DNA from: Kitasatospora terrestris | Lineage (GTDB): Bacteria; Actinomycetota; Actinomycetes; Streptomycetales; Streptomycetaceae | Direction: 5' to 3' | DNA: 64,000 bases | NCBI RefSeq assembly: GCF_039542905.1 | Contig: NZ_BAABIS010000001.1 | Location: 992,001 to 1,056,000, forward strand | Part shown: piece by piece, positions 43,952 to 52,690 of the stretch | Position numbering within the stretch: the stretch's first letter is position 1 | How the letters are laid out: each line of letters opens with the position of its first letter | The notes under the pieces: model-generated | The model's database searches: none | Seen by the model: the letters and a program-made list of their open reading frames with translations, nothing else | Told to the model about the DNA's origin: nothing | Made by a program: the position numbers and the translations under genes

Positions 43952-44090
43952 GCCACCCGCCCGTTCGGGAGCCGGAAGCAGGAGAAGCGGGCGGTCGGGA
44001 AATCCCTTGGCCCTCGCGGGCCCCGCACCGATAGCGTCCGGCTTCCGACGCGCCGCGCCGGCGGCTCCCCGAACGCAGAGAGTGATCACG

Positions 44091-44444
44091 ATGACCAGCC
44101 AGCCGCAGACCACGACCCTCTGGCGACCGACCGGTCCCCAGGAGCTGGACCTGGTCCGGCAGTTGGACTGGTGTGCCTGGCCGCCGCGCCTGCCCGAGCA
44201 GCCGATCTTCTACCCGGTCCTCAACGAGGACTACGCGATCAGGATCGCCCGGGACTGGAACGTGAAGCACAGCGGCGTCGGGTACGTGACCCGCTTCGAG
44301 GTCGAGACCGAGTTCCTGGGCCGCTACCCCGTCCAGCAGGTCGGGGGCCGGACGATCCTCGAACTGTGGGTGCCCGCCGAGGAGCTGGACGAGTTCAACT
44401 CCCACATCGTCGGCGAGATCCAGGTCGTGCACGAGTTCCGGTAG
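44091..44444 (+). CDS. Conserved hypothetical, annotated elsewhere as ADP-ribosylation/crystallin J1-like
   Basis: The 117-residue protein starts TTTLWRPTGPQELDLVRQ and contains WPPRLPEQPIFYPVLNEDYA, RDWNVKHSGVGYVTRFEVE and VPAEELDEFNSHIVG. I recognise these from a widespread actinomycete family often labelled ADP-ribosylation/crystallin J1, although no catalytic ADP-ribosyl hydrolase motif is present. Function is unknown. ATG preferred over the GTG nine bases earlier because AGAGAG lies upstream. Confidence 0.78.
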   Translation: MTSQPQTTTLWRPTGPQELDLVRQLDWCAWPPRLPEQPIFYPVLNEDYAIRIARDWNVKHSGVGYVTRFEVETEFLGRYPVQQVGGRTILELWVPAEELDEFNSHIVGEIQVVHEFR

Positions 44445-44484
44445 TCGCCGGAACGCCGCGCGGACCGACCCGGGCCGGCCACGG

Positions 44485-45579
44485 TCAGTCCGTGTCGGTC
44501 GCGGCGAGTACGGCCAGGCGTCGTCCGTCCGGCCCGAGGACGGCGACGCCGAGGTCCCACGCGACCTGGTCGAACCAGTCCGTCCCGGCGGCGAATCCGT
44601 ACCAGGTGCAGCGCCGTGCCAGCTCCTCGACCCGCTCCGCGCCGGTGTCGGGGGCGGCTCCCACCAGCGCGGCCGCCGACTGCCACGCCGCCAGCCGGCC
44701 GTAGGCGCCGCCGAGACCGGGCCCGTACGCCCCGCCGTTGTACGCGGCGGCGAAGAGCACCTGCCAGGCCTCCTCGGGGGTACGGAAGTTCCACACCAGG
44801 CCCGACGACTCCGCCGCGCCCGCGAGACAGGCCAGCCCCAGGGTGGGGAGCGCCGCCGGCACCAGCACCGGGTCCAGCGGATCCGCGAACGCGAAGACCC
44901 GGGCTTCCAGCTGCCCGTTGGACTCCTCGGGCCACGCGGCCACCGCCGAGCCGATCGCGGTGGCGACCTTCTCGCTCGTCACGTCCAGCACCGCCGGGCC
45001 GGCGAAGGCCTCGTTCGGCGGCCGGAGCTTCCACGCGCCGTACGCCGCGACCCCGCTTCCGTTCGCGAACCCGCGCGGCCGCACCGCCCGGCGCTCGATC
45101 TCCAGGCGCGTCAACGGCAGTACGGACAAGGGGTGTTCCGGGAGCGGCACGGAATCGGCCCACGCGGTGACCGCGGCGCCCCGGAGCAGCAGCTCGTGCA
45201 GCAGACAGGCCCGCAGCTCCTGCGGCACCGCGTCGGTGAACGCCTGCGCCAGGTCCTCCGGCCGCTGGTCGGCGGCGAGCATCGCCGCAACGTGCCGCGC
45301 CGGCGCCGGGCCTCCGGGCACCGCACGGGACACCACCCGCAGCACCTGGGCGACGCTCTCGGCCCCGGCGGTGGTCGCGAGCAGCCGCAGCACGTGGTCG
45401 AGGACGGTCCTGTCCTGCCAGGCCGCCGGATCCCGCCGCATCCCGGCCAGTTCGACCCCGAGGTCGCCGACGAACCCGAGGTCGCCCCGCTCGACCCGGC
45501 GGGAGAGCATCCCGCACAGCTCACGAACGTCCTTCAGCTCCGGCAGCCCTGCCGCGATCTCCGCGATCTCGTCGGTCAC
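44485..45579 (-). CDS. DUF6183 family protein
   Basis: The 364-residue protein ends in TWYGFAAGTDWFDQVAWDLG, a hallmark of actinomycete DUF6183 proteins. The N-terminal half is helical and resembles armadillo or HEAT repeats, and the C-terminal half includes a Gly/Tyr-rich AAYNGGAYGPGLGGAYGRL segment. No enzymatic residue set is known. The GTG at 45579 lacks a strong ribosome site. It converges with the crystallin J1-like gene and is divergent from a GNAT gene. Confidence 0.78.
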   Translation of the reverse strand: MTDEIAEIAAGLPELKDVRELCGMLSRRVERGDLGFVGDLGVELAGMRRDPAAWQDRTVLDHVLRLLATTAGAESVAQVLRVVSRAVPGGPAPARHVAAMLAADQRPEDLAQAFTDAVPQELRACLLHELLLRGAAVTAWADSVPLPEHPLSVLPLTRLEIERRAVRPRGFANGSGVAAYGAWKLRPPNEAFAGPAVLDVTSEKVATAIGSAVAAWPEESNGQLEARVFAFADPLDPVLVPAALPTLGLACLAGAAESSGLVWNFRTPEEAWQVLFAAAYNGGAYGPGLGGAYGRLAAWQSAAALVGAAPDTGAERVEELARRCTWYGFAAGTDWFDQVAWDLGVAVLGPDGRRLAVLAATDTD

Positions 45580-45696
45580 ACCCCGGAGCCTAGGCCACCG
45601 CGGCCCGGACGCGGATCCACCGTCCTTGCGCACCGGGGCAGTTCGGGTGGGGAAATCCCTTGAAGCACGGCCGGTCCCCGGGCCTATCCTGCCCGG

Positions 45697-46605
45697 ATGA
45701 CAAACTTCGTACCGCTCACGGACCGAGACGACTGGTACCCGGCCTACCGCCGTCGGCGTCTCGATGCGCACCTGGCGCTCGGCGTACCCGCCGCTGCCGC
45801 CGAGGCGCTGGTCGACCAGTCGGTGGACCCGGAGTACGACTGGACGGCGGTGGCGATCGACGACGCCGACGGCCGGCGGGTCGGACGGCTGGTGCTGGGC
45901 ATCGTCCGTCCGCAGGGCACGCCGGTCGGCCGGATCGTCGAGCTGTGGACCGACCCGGCCCTGGACGCGGACGGCGGTCACCGCCGCGCCGCCCGCGGCT
46001 GGGCGCGCGCCTGGTGCGCCGAACGCGCGGCGCAGCGCATGTCGGTGGTCCTCGCCGAGCCGGACGAGACCTTCGCCGACCTGCCGATCCGTGCGCAGAG
46101 CCGCTTCAAGGCGATCGCCTCGGCGCCCGAGGGACCGTCGGCGGTCCTCGTCCGTCCGATGGCCGAGGACGAGTTCCCGGCGTGGCTGGCCGAGGAGAAG
46201 GAGCAGTACGTCGCCGACATCGTCCGGTCCGGGGTGAAGACGCCGGAGGAGGCCCGGAAACAGGCCGAGCAGGACTACCTGGACGTCCTGCCGGACGGGC
46301 TGGCCACCCCGGAGACCACGGTGCTGACCGTGGAGTCCGCGGGGGTGCCGGTCGCCTCGGTCTGGCTGCGCCACAACTATCTGCCGGGCGTCAGCTTCCT
46401 GTACTCGGTGACGGTGGGGGCCGAGCACCGGGGCCGGGGGCTGGGGCGGTCCGCGATGGTGCTGGCCGACCGGGCCGTCGTGGCGGCGGGTGACCTGGCG
46501 CTGCTGTTCAACGTCTTCGGCGGCAACCACGTGGCCCTGTCGCTGTACGACAGTGCGGGCTACGCGGTCCTCGACGAGAGTCGCTCCCTGCCCCTCGACG
46601 GCTGA
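45697..46605 (+). CDS. GNAT family N-acetyltransferase, two-domain
   Basis: A 302-residue protein with a degenerate N-terminal GNAT-like domain (about 1-145) and an active-looking C-terminal domain (about 148-300) whose acetyl-CoA loop is YSVTVGAEHRGRGLGRSAMV and which ends in NHVALSLYDSAGYAVLDES. Acceptor unknown. It is divergent from DUF6183 and converges on an ABC-2 permease with a 7-bp gap. Confidence 0.83.
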   Translation: MTNFVPLTDRDDWYPAYRRRRLDAHLALGVPAAAAEALVDQSVDPEYDWTAVAIDDADGRRVGRLVLGIVRPQGTPVGRIVELWTDPALDADGGHRRAARGWARAWCAERAAQRMSVVLAEPDETFADLPIRAQSRFKAIASAPEGPSAVLVRPMAEDEFPAWLAEEKEQYVADIVRSGVKTPEEARKQAEQDYLDVLPDGLATPETTVLTVESAGVPVASVWLRHNYLPGVSFLYSVTVGAEHRGRGLGRSAMVLADRAVVAAGDLALLFNVFGGNHVALSLYDSAGYAVLDESRSLPLDG

Positions 46606-46612
46606 CCTCGCC

Positions 46613-47386
46613 TCACACGTCGCGGTGGCGCACGGTGTGCACGGCGAGCGCCACCGCGACGAGCGGCCACAGCAGGTAGACGGCCCAGGAGCCGGGGACG
46701 CCGGCGGTGTAGGCGAGCGAGTCGGGGTCCGGTTCCCAGGTCTCGACCAGGCGCTTCCAGGCGGCGCCGACCAGGGCGTGCTTGACGTCGGCGCTCCAGC
46801 GGTTGCCGTCGGAGAGCATGGCGGGCAGCATCAGCAGCGCGAACACGCCCGCGCCGATGCCGGCCGCACCGTGCCGGGTCAGAACTCCCAGTCCCAGCCC
46901 GACCAGTGCGCACACCGGTGCCAGCAGCGCGGACGCCGCGAGTGCCCGCAGGACCCCGGGGTCGCCGAGCGGCACCCCGGCCTGGCGTCCGCCGAGCACC
47001 GCCCGCGCTGCCAGGCAGGAGCCCGCCGCGGCGGCCGTCCCGACCACCGTCCACACCGCCGCCGTGACGACGGCCTTCGCGAGCACCACCGAGCCGCGCG
47101 CCGGCACGGCCACCGTCGTGGTGCAGATCAGTCCGCTGCTGTACTCGCTCGCCGCGCCAAGCGCTCCCACCCCGGCGGCGACCAGCATCAGCGTCCAGTA
47201 CCCGGCGGCCGGGAAGGCGTCCCACGGACGGAAGCCGCCGTCCCCGGCGGCCTCGTCGGAGAGGGCGGCGGCCGCGGCGCAGCCCGTCACGAACACCACC
47301 GCGAGCACAGCACTCCACCAACTCGACCTCAGCGAGCGGGCCTTGATCCATTCGGCGGCGACCAGGTCGCCGAAACGCGCGGTCAC
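46613..47386 (-). CDS. ABC-2 type transporter permease
   Basis: The 257-residue membrane protein has six predicted helices and the ABC-2 export layout: AEWIKARSLRSSWWS amphipathic start and GALGAASEYSSGLICTT between helices 2 and 3. It likely exports an antibiotic or lipid with the ATPase encoded just upstream; the GTG overlaps that gene's stop (GTGA). Confidence 0.85.
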   Translation of the reverse strand: MTARFGDLVAAEWIKARSLRSSWWSAVLAVVFVTGCAAAAALSDEAAGDGGFRPWDAFPAAGYWTLMLVAAGVGALGAASEYSSGLICTTTVAVPARGSVVLAKAVVTAAVWTVVGTAAAAGSCLAARAVLGGRQAGVPLGDPGVLRALAASALLAPVCALVGLGLGVLTRHGAAGIGAGVFALLMLPAMLSDGNRWSADVKHALVGAAWKRLVETWEPDPDSLAYTAGVPGSWAVYLLWPLVAVALAVHTVRHRDV

Positions 47387-48294
47387 GGGGTGGCTCCTGC
47401 CTGGTAGTCGATGCTGTCGGCGGTGAGTTCCATGAATGCTTCCTCCAATCCGGCTGTCCTGCCGGTGAGTTCGCTCAGTCGGATCCGGTGCTCGTGGGCG
47501 AGCGCACCCACCCGCTCCGCGGTCAGGCCGGCCACCACCAACTGCTCGTCGCCCGCCGGGGTGGCCGTTCCGCCCGCGGCGGTGAGGAGTTCCGCGAGTC
47601 GGTCGGCCTGCGGGGAGCCCACCACCACCTCGCCGCGGGTGGCCCGGGCCGCGAAGTCCCGGAGCGGCTCGGCGGCGATCAGCCGGCCCCGCCCGATGAC
47701 GACCAGGTCGTCGGCGGTGTGCTCCATCTCCGCCATCAGGTGACTGGAGAGGAACACGGTGCGTCCCTCCCCTGCCAGGCGGCGGAAGAGGCGGCGCGCC
47801 CAGCGCACGCCCTCCGGGTCCATGCCGTTGACCGGCTCGTCGAGGACCAGCACCGGCGGGTCGCCGAGCAGGGCCCCGGCGATGCCGAGGCGCTGGCGCA
47901 TGCCGAGCGAGAAGCCGCCGACCCGCCGCCCGGCCGCCTCCGCCAGTCCGACCTCGGCCAGCACCTCGTCGACCCGCCGCAGCGGGAGTCCGTTGCTGCG
48001 GGCGAGGGCCGCCAGGTGGGCGCGGGCGCTGCGGCCGCGGTGGACGTGGCCGGCGTCGAGCAGGGCGCCGACGTGCCGCAGCCCGCGCGGGTGCCGGTGG
48101 AAGGGCACGCCGTCGACGGTGGCGGTGCCGGAGGTGGGCGCGTCCAGGCCGAGGAGCAGCCGCAGGGTGGTGGTCTTCCCGGCGCCGTTGGGGCCGAGGA
48201 ATCCGGTGACCCGGCCGGGTCGCGCGGTGAAGGACAGCCGGTCGACGGCGGTCCGGTGGCCGTAGCTCTTGGTGAGTTCGCTGACTTCGATCAC
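47383..48294 (-). CDS. ABC transporter ATP-binding protein
   Basis: The 303-residue ATPase has Walker A GPNGAGKTT, signature FSLGMRQRLGIA, Walker B VLVLDEPVNGMDPEG and the switch His in SSHLMAEME. It belongs to the DrrA/BcrA-type exporter subgroup with a C-terminal extension (about 215-303). It powers the adjacent ABC-2 permease. The divergent two-component system probably senses the exported compound or cell envelope state. Confidence 0.9.
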   Translation of the reverse strand: MIEVSELTKSYGHRTAVDRLSFTARPGRVTGFLGPNGAGKTTTLRLLLGLDAPTSGTATVDGVPFHRHPRGLRHVGALLDAGHVHRGRSARAHLAALARSNGLPLRRVDEVLAEVGLAEAAGRRVGGFSLGMRQRLGIAGALLGDPPVLVLDEPVNGMDPEGVRWARRLFRRLAGEGRTVFLSSHLMAEMEHTADDLVVIGRGRLIAAEPLRDFAARATRGEVVVGSPQADRLAELLTAAGGTATPAGDEQLVVAGLTAERVGALAHEHRIRLSELTGRTAGLEEAFMELTADSIDYQAGATP

Positions 48295-48426
48295 GGCACC
48301 GAGCCTGCCCGGACGGCCCGGTGCCGCACATGCGGCCCAGGTGGGCAATCGGCAGGCCGGCCTTCGACCGTGGGTGTACGTCCCCGGGCTGATGCCGCCG
48401 CCCGGCCCGCCCGATACCCTCGCGGC

Positions 48427-49605
48427 GTGAACGATCTTCCCGCCCCGCTCCGCTCCCCCGTCCTGGCCCGGGCCGGTGGCGCCGCGTACCTGCTCGCGGT
48501 GGCCCTGCTGTTCGGCGGCGCGCCACGAGCGTCGGGCACCGTGCACGGGATCGGGGCGCTGCTGGCCGCGAGCCTGCTGGCGGGCCTGCTGCGCCGGAAC
48601 CCGCCGGCCGCGCTGGCGCTGGCCCTGCTCGGCTCCACCGCCATCGTCGCGGCCCGCCCGAACGCCGCACCCGCCGACCTCCCCGCCGCCGCGTACCAGG
48701 GGCAGTTCCTCGCCTACCTCGCGGCCGACGTCGTCCTCGGCTTCACCGTCGCCACCCGGGGCCGGCGGGCCGCGGCCGTCGCCACGGCCGTGTCCTGCTC
48801 CGTCCAGCTGCTGGTGATCGGGGTGTTCGCGCACGGCGACAACCTGACCGTCAACCTGCTGATCTCCCTCCTGGCGACCGTCGCCGCCGCGATCGCCGGG
48901 CTGCTGGGCCGCGAGCGCCGGGAGCACGCGGTGGCGCTGCGCGCGCAGGAGGTCGTCGAGGCCGTCTCCGCTGAACGGCTGCGCATCGCGCGGGAGTTGC
49001 ACGATCTGGTCGCCCACAGCATCGGCGTGATCGCGATCCAGGCCGGCGTCGGCGCCCGCATCATCGCCACCCGGCCCGACGACGCCGCGGAGGCGCTGCG
49101 GACCATCGAGACCACCAGCCGGGAGACCCTCGCCGGGCTGCGCCGCACCCTGGTGTCACTCCGTCAGGCCGATGACGACGACCCCTCGCTCTCCCCCACC
49201 CCGGGCCTGGCCGACCTGGAACGGCTGGCCGCCGCCACCGGCGACGCGGGCGTCCGCGTCGAGCTCCGCCGCACCGGAGAGCGGCGCCCGCTGCCCGCCG
49301 AGGTCGACCTCTCCGCGTACCGGATCGTCCAGGAGGCGCTCACCAACGTGGTCCGCCACGCGGGCGTCGGGCGGTGCCGGGTCACCGTGGACCAGGGCGA
49401 CACCGAACTGCTGGTGGAGATCGTGGACGACGGGCGCGGCCCCGTGCCCCGCGGCGGGGGAAGCACCGGATTCGGGCTGATCGGCATGCGCGAACGCGCC
49501 GCCCTGCTCGGCGGGCGGCTCAGCGGCGGACCCCGCCCCGAGGGCGGCTTCCGGGTCGCCGCCCACCTGCCGCTGCCCGTCCGTACCGCCGTGGAGGTTC
49601 GATGA
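48427..49605 (+). CDS. Sensor histidine kinase (NarL-partner type)
   Basis: The 392-residue protein has about four to five membrane helices (15-165), a HisKA_3 dimerisation domain with the phospho-His in RIARELHDLVAHS, and a C-terminal HATPase domain with NVVRHAG, DDGRG and GFGLIGMRER. It should phosphorylate the LuxR-type regulator encoded next, whose start overlaps its stop. The membrane part lacks a large sensor domain, typical of kinases paired with ABC exporters. Confidence 0.9.
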   Translation: MNDLPAPLRSPVLARAGGAAYLLAVALLFGGAPRASGTVHGIGALLAASLLAGLLRRNPPAALALALLGSTAIVAARPNAAPADLPAAAYQGQFLAYLAADVVLGFTVATRGRRAAAVATAVSCSVQLLVIGVFAHGDNLTVNLLISLLATVAAAIAGLLGRERREHAVALRAQEVVEAVSAERLRIARELHDLVAHSIGVIAIQAGVGARIIATRPDDAAEALRTIETTSRETLAGLRRTLVSLRQADDDDPSLSPTPGLADLERLAAATGDAGVRVELRRTGERRPLPAEVDLSAYRIVQEALTNVVRHAGVGRCRVTVDQGDTELLVEIVDDGRGPVPRGGGSTGFGLIGMRERAALLGGRLSGGPRPEGGFRVAAHLPLPVRTAVEVR

Positions 49606-50273
49606 CCGTCCGGATCCTGCTCGTCGACGACCAGCCGCTGGTCCGCTCCGGCCTGCGCCTTCTGATGGGAGACCAGGACGGTCTGGAGGTGGTCGGCGAG
49701 GCGGGCGGCGGCGCCGAGGCCGTCCGGCTGGCTGCCGAACTCGCCCCCGACGTCGTGGTGATGGACATCCGGATGCCCGGCATGGACGGCATCGAGGCAA
49801 CCCGGCTGATCACCGCCGACCCGGCCGGGACGGCCCGTGTCCTGATGCTCACCACTTTCGACGAGGACGACCACGTCTACGGCTCCCTGCGCGCCGGGGC
49901 CAGCGGCTTCGTGGTCAAGGACATGGCGCTGGACGACATCCTCGCCGCGATCCGCGTCGTGGCGGCGGGCGAGGCGCTGCTCGCCCCCACCGTGACCCGC
50001 CGTCTCATCGCCGACTTCGTCACCCGCGGCGCGCCCATCGCCGCCGGCACGGCGACCGTCCGCCCGGTCGAGGGCATCACCGACCGCGAACGCGAGGTCC
50101 TCACCCTGATCGGCCGGGGCCGCTCCAACACCGAGATCGCCGAGGACCTCCACATCACGGTGGCCACCGCCAAGTCCCACGTCTCCCGCCTGCTCACCAA
50201 GCTCGACGCCCGCGACCGCGTCCAACTCGTCATCACCGCGTACGAGACGGGCCTCGTCACGGCGTCCGAATAG
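49602..50273 (+). CDS. LuxR/NarL family response regulator
   Basis: The 223-residue protein has an N-terminal receiver domain with phosphoacceptor Asp55 in VVVMDIRMPG and acidic DD at 9-10, and a C-terminal LuxR helix-turn-helix (about 155-215; TDREREVLTLIGRGRSNTEIA). The start overlaps the kinase gene (ATGA). It probably regulates the divergently encoded ABC exporter. Confidence 0.93.
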   Translation: MTVRILLVDDQPLVRSGLRLLMGDQDGLEVVGEAGGGAEAVRLAAELAPDVVVMDIRMPGMDGIEATRLITADPAGTARVLMLTTFDEDDHVYGSLRAGASGFVVKDMALDDILAAIRVVAAGEALLAPTVTRRLIADFVTRGAPIAAGTATVRPVEGITDREREVLTLIGRGRSNTEIAEDLHITVATAKSHVSRLLTKLDARDRVQLVITAYETGLVTASE

Positions 50274-50301
50274 CCCTCGGCCGGTGAGCTCCGGGCCGGG
50301 T

Positions 50302-50874
50302 TCACCGGCGCAGCACCGCGGGATCGATGTCGAGGAGGAACGGGTCGTCGAGCCGGGTGGTCTCGCCGGCTTCGACGATCCGGTCGACGTAGCCGCCCGG
50401 CCGCAGACGCCCCAGGCGCAGGCGCGGGACCGGGTCGAGTTCGACGCGCCAGTAGTGGGGGACGCCCGCGGCCGCGTACAGGCGCGCCTTCAGCGCCTCG
50501 TCGACGGCCCGGGTCGCAGGTGAGGAGACCTCGACGACGGCCACCACGCTGTCGGCGCCGAGGGGCGCTCCGGATCCCGCCGCCGTCCCCGCGCCCACGT
50601 CGGCGAGCACCAGGTAGGGGGCCAGCAGGCCGTCCGGGACGGCGACGTGGGCCGACTCCAGCACCTGGAACAGCTGCGGTTCGCCGTCCGCGTCGATGGC
50701 GGCGCCCAGGAGCATGGCGAAGCGCAGGCCGGCCCATCGGTGCGCGACGTCGGGCTCCGGGCTCAGCAGGAGGGATCCCCCGACGAGCTCGACGCGGTGG
50801 CGTGCGTCGTCGGGCAGGGCCAGGACGTCCTCGACGGTCCAGGGCCCCGTGCGGCCCGCGGCGGGAAGGTTCAC
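50302..50874 (-). CDS. Uma2 family (DUF820) endonuclease-fold protein
   Basis: This 190-residue protein shows the PD-(D/E)XK-like Uma2 pattern: HRVELVGGSLLLSPEPDVAHR, LAPYLVLADVG, VVAVVEVSSPATRAVDEALKARLYAAAGVPHYWRVEL split over strands, with the E-x-S catalytic motif. Uma2 proteins are widespread in cyanobacteria and actinomycetes; the DNA substrate is unknown. GTG start with AAAGGACGG upstream. It converges on the response regulator. Confidence 0.85.
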   Translation of the reverse strand: MNLPAAGRTGPWTVEDVLALPDDARHRVELVGGSLLLSPEPDVAHRWAGLRFAMLLGAAIDADGEPQLFQVLESAHVAVPDGLLAPYLVLADVGAGTAAGSGAPLGADSVVAVVEVSSPATRAVDEALKARLYAAAGVPHYWRVELDPVPRLRLGRLRPGGYVDRIVEAGETTRLDDPFLLDIDPAVLRR

Positions 50875-50952
50875 GACGTCCGTCCTTTCGAGCAGTGTCC
50901 GGCCCCATCCTCCCCCGTCGGCGCGCCCGCCGGGGGCCGACCCGCGGGACGG

Positions 50953-51918
50953 TCAGGGAGCCGCGACCACCTGGCCGGCCCAGGACAGGCCGCCGCCGAA
51001 GCCGAGCAGGAGGACCGGTCCGCCGGTGGGCAGTTCGCCGCGTTCGACGAGTTTGGCGAGGGCGATCGGCACGGACGCGGCGGAGGTGTTGCCGGAGTCG
51101 ACGACGTCCCGGGCGACGACGGTGTGCTCGGGGAGGCCGAGGGGGCGGAGGGCCGCCTCGATGATGCGCAGGTTGGCCTGGTGGGTGACCACGCCGGCGA
51201 GGTCGGCCGGGGTGAGGCCGGCGCGGGCGCAGGCCTCGCGGGCGAGGTCGGGCAGCGTGGTGGTGGCCCAGCGGAAGACGGTCTGACCCTCCTGTTCGAA
51301 GGTGGGCTGCCACGCGCCCTGCAGGCGGACCGCGTCGCCGCGGGTCGGGTCGGAGCCCCACACCACCGGGCCGATCCCGAACCCTCCGGTGGCTGCCCCA
51401 TCGGCGCTGAGCACGGCCGCCCCGGCCCCGTCGCCCAGCAGGACGCAGGTGCGCCGGTCGGTCCAGTCGGTGACGTCGGACATCTTCTCCGCGCCGATCA
51501 CCAGGGCGTGCCGGGCCGCGCCGGCCCGCAGCGAGTGGTCGGCGACGGCGAGGGCCGTACAGAACCCGGCGCAGCCGTTGTTGAGGTCGAACGCCACGGC
51601 GGACGGGATCGCGAGCCGTCCGGCGACCTGGGCGGCGATCGACGGGCAGCGGTCGACCGCGCTGCAGGTGGCGACGGTGACCAGGCCGATGTCGGCGGGG
51701 TCGAGTCCGGCGGCGGCGAGGGCCTTGGCGGCGGCGGCCGCGGCGAGGTCGGTGACCGATTCGTCGGGGGCGGCGATCCGGCGGGTGGCGATGCCGGTGC
51801 GCCGCCGGATCCACTCGTCGCTGGTGTCGACCATGGCCGCCAAGTCGTCATTGGTCAGGACGCGTTCGGGCTGGTGGTGTCCGAGGGCGCGGATCCGGGG
51901 TGCGGGCGTCGTGGTCAC
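50953..51918 (-). CDS. 3-oxoacyl-ACP synthase III-like protein
   Basis: The 321-residue KAS III has the Cys-His-Asn triad: Cys116 in NGCAGFC, His in VTHQANLRI and Asn in DSGNTSAAS. TSDEWIRRRTGIATRRIA is the conserved start of FabH homologues. It should condense an acyl-CoA with an ACP-bound or other nucleophile; whether it serves fatty acid or a secondary pathway is unclear, as no other fab genes are near. AAGGAG precedes the GTG. It is divergent from a TetR gene with an operator between. Confidence 0.88.
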   Translation of the reverse strand: MTTTPAPRIRALGHHQPERVLTNDDLAAMVDTSDEWIRRRTGIATRRIAAPDESVTDLAAAAAAKALAAAGLDPADIGLVTVATCSAVDRCPSIAAQVAGRLAIPSAVAFDLNNGCAGFCTALAVADHSLRAGAARHALVIGAEKMSDVTDWTDRRTCVLLGDGAGAAVLSADGAATGGFGIGPVVWGSDPTRGDAVRLQGAWQPTFEQEGQTVFRWATTTLPDLAREACARAGLTPADLAGVVTHQANLRIIEAALRPLGLPEHTVVARDVVDSGNTSAASVPIALAKLVERGELPTGGPVLLLGFGGGLSWAGQVVAAP

Positions 51919-51952
51919 GGCGGGCTCCTTCTCGTCTGGTCCGCCGCGAATA

Positions 51953-51976
51953 TAGCAACCGAACGGTCGGAAGCTA
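51953..51976. promoter_or_regulatory. TetR-type operator
   Basis: The dyad TAGC-AA-CCGA-ACGG-TCGG-AA-GCTA spans 51953-51976, with 9 of 12 positions symmetric and a CCGAACGGTCGG core typical of actinomycete TetR operators. It lies between the divergent KAS III and TetR genes and probably controls both. Confidence 0.65.
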
Positions 51977-52006
51977 AAGAGCGGGCCGCGGACTAGGATG
52001 GTCCGC

Positions 52007-52621
52007 ATGAGCCCCAGGAAGTCCGCCGCCGAAGCCCGCCGCACCCGCGAGCGGATCGTCGGCCGCTCGGTCGCGATCGCCTCCGTCGACGGCCTGGACG
52101 GACTCACCCTGGGCCGCCTCGCCGCCGACCTGGAGATGAGCAAGGCGGGCGTCCTCGGCCACTTCGGCACCAAGGAGGCCCTCCAGCTCGCGGCACTCGC
52201 CGAGGCCTCGGCGATCTACACGCGCCTGGTCTGGGAGCCCGCCGCCGACCTGCCGCCCGGCCTCACCCGCCTGCGGGCGGTCTGCGAGTACTGGGTGGAC
52301 TACCTGGAGACGGCGCGCGACATCTTCCCCGGCGGCTGCCTCTTCACCACCGCCTCGGTCGAGTTCGACGCCAGGCCGGGCCCGCTGCACGACGCCGTCC
52401 GCCGCCTCCAACTCCGCTGGCGCCGCGTCCTGCTGACCGACCTGACCACCGCCGTCGCCAACGGCGAACTCCCCGCCGACACCGACCCCGAGCAGCTCTG
52501 CTTCGAACTCGTCGGCCTCTACCTCGGCCTCAACCAGTCCATCCAGCTCCTCGCCGACCCCCACGCCCCCGCCCGCACCCGCCGCGCCCTCGACCGCCTT
52601 CTCACCCCACCGCCCCGCTGA
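52007..52621 (+). CDS. TetR family transcriptional regulator
   Basis: The 204-residue protein has an N-terminal TetR helix-turn-helix (about 12-58; LGRLAADLEMSKAGVLGHFGTKEAL) and a C-terminal ligand domain with the GGCLFTTASVEFD segment common in the TetR_C_6/YsiA-like subgroup. The ATG at 52007 with AGGA upstream is preferred over 51998. It is divergent from the KAS III gene and likely responds to an acyl-CoA or small hydrophobic ligand. Confidence 0.9.
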   Translation: MSPRKSAAEARRTRERIVGRSVAIASVDGLDGLTLGRLAADLEMSKAGVLGHFGTKEALQLAALAEASAIYTRLVWEPAADLPPGLTRLRAVCEYWVDYLETARDIFPGGCLFTTASVEFDARPGPLHDAVRRLQLRWRRVLLTDLTTAVANGELPADTDPEQLCFELVGLYLGLNQSIQLLADPHAPARTRRALDRLLTPPPR

Positions 52622-52690
52622 CCGCCCCGGGCGCTGCGGGAGGCTCGCAGGTCCCGCCGGGGCCGCCGGCTCTCGCCCCCCGTCCGGTCG

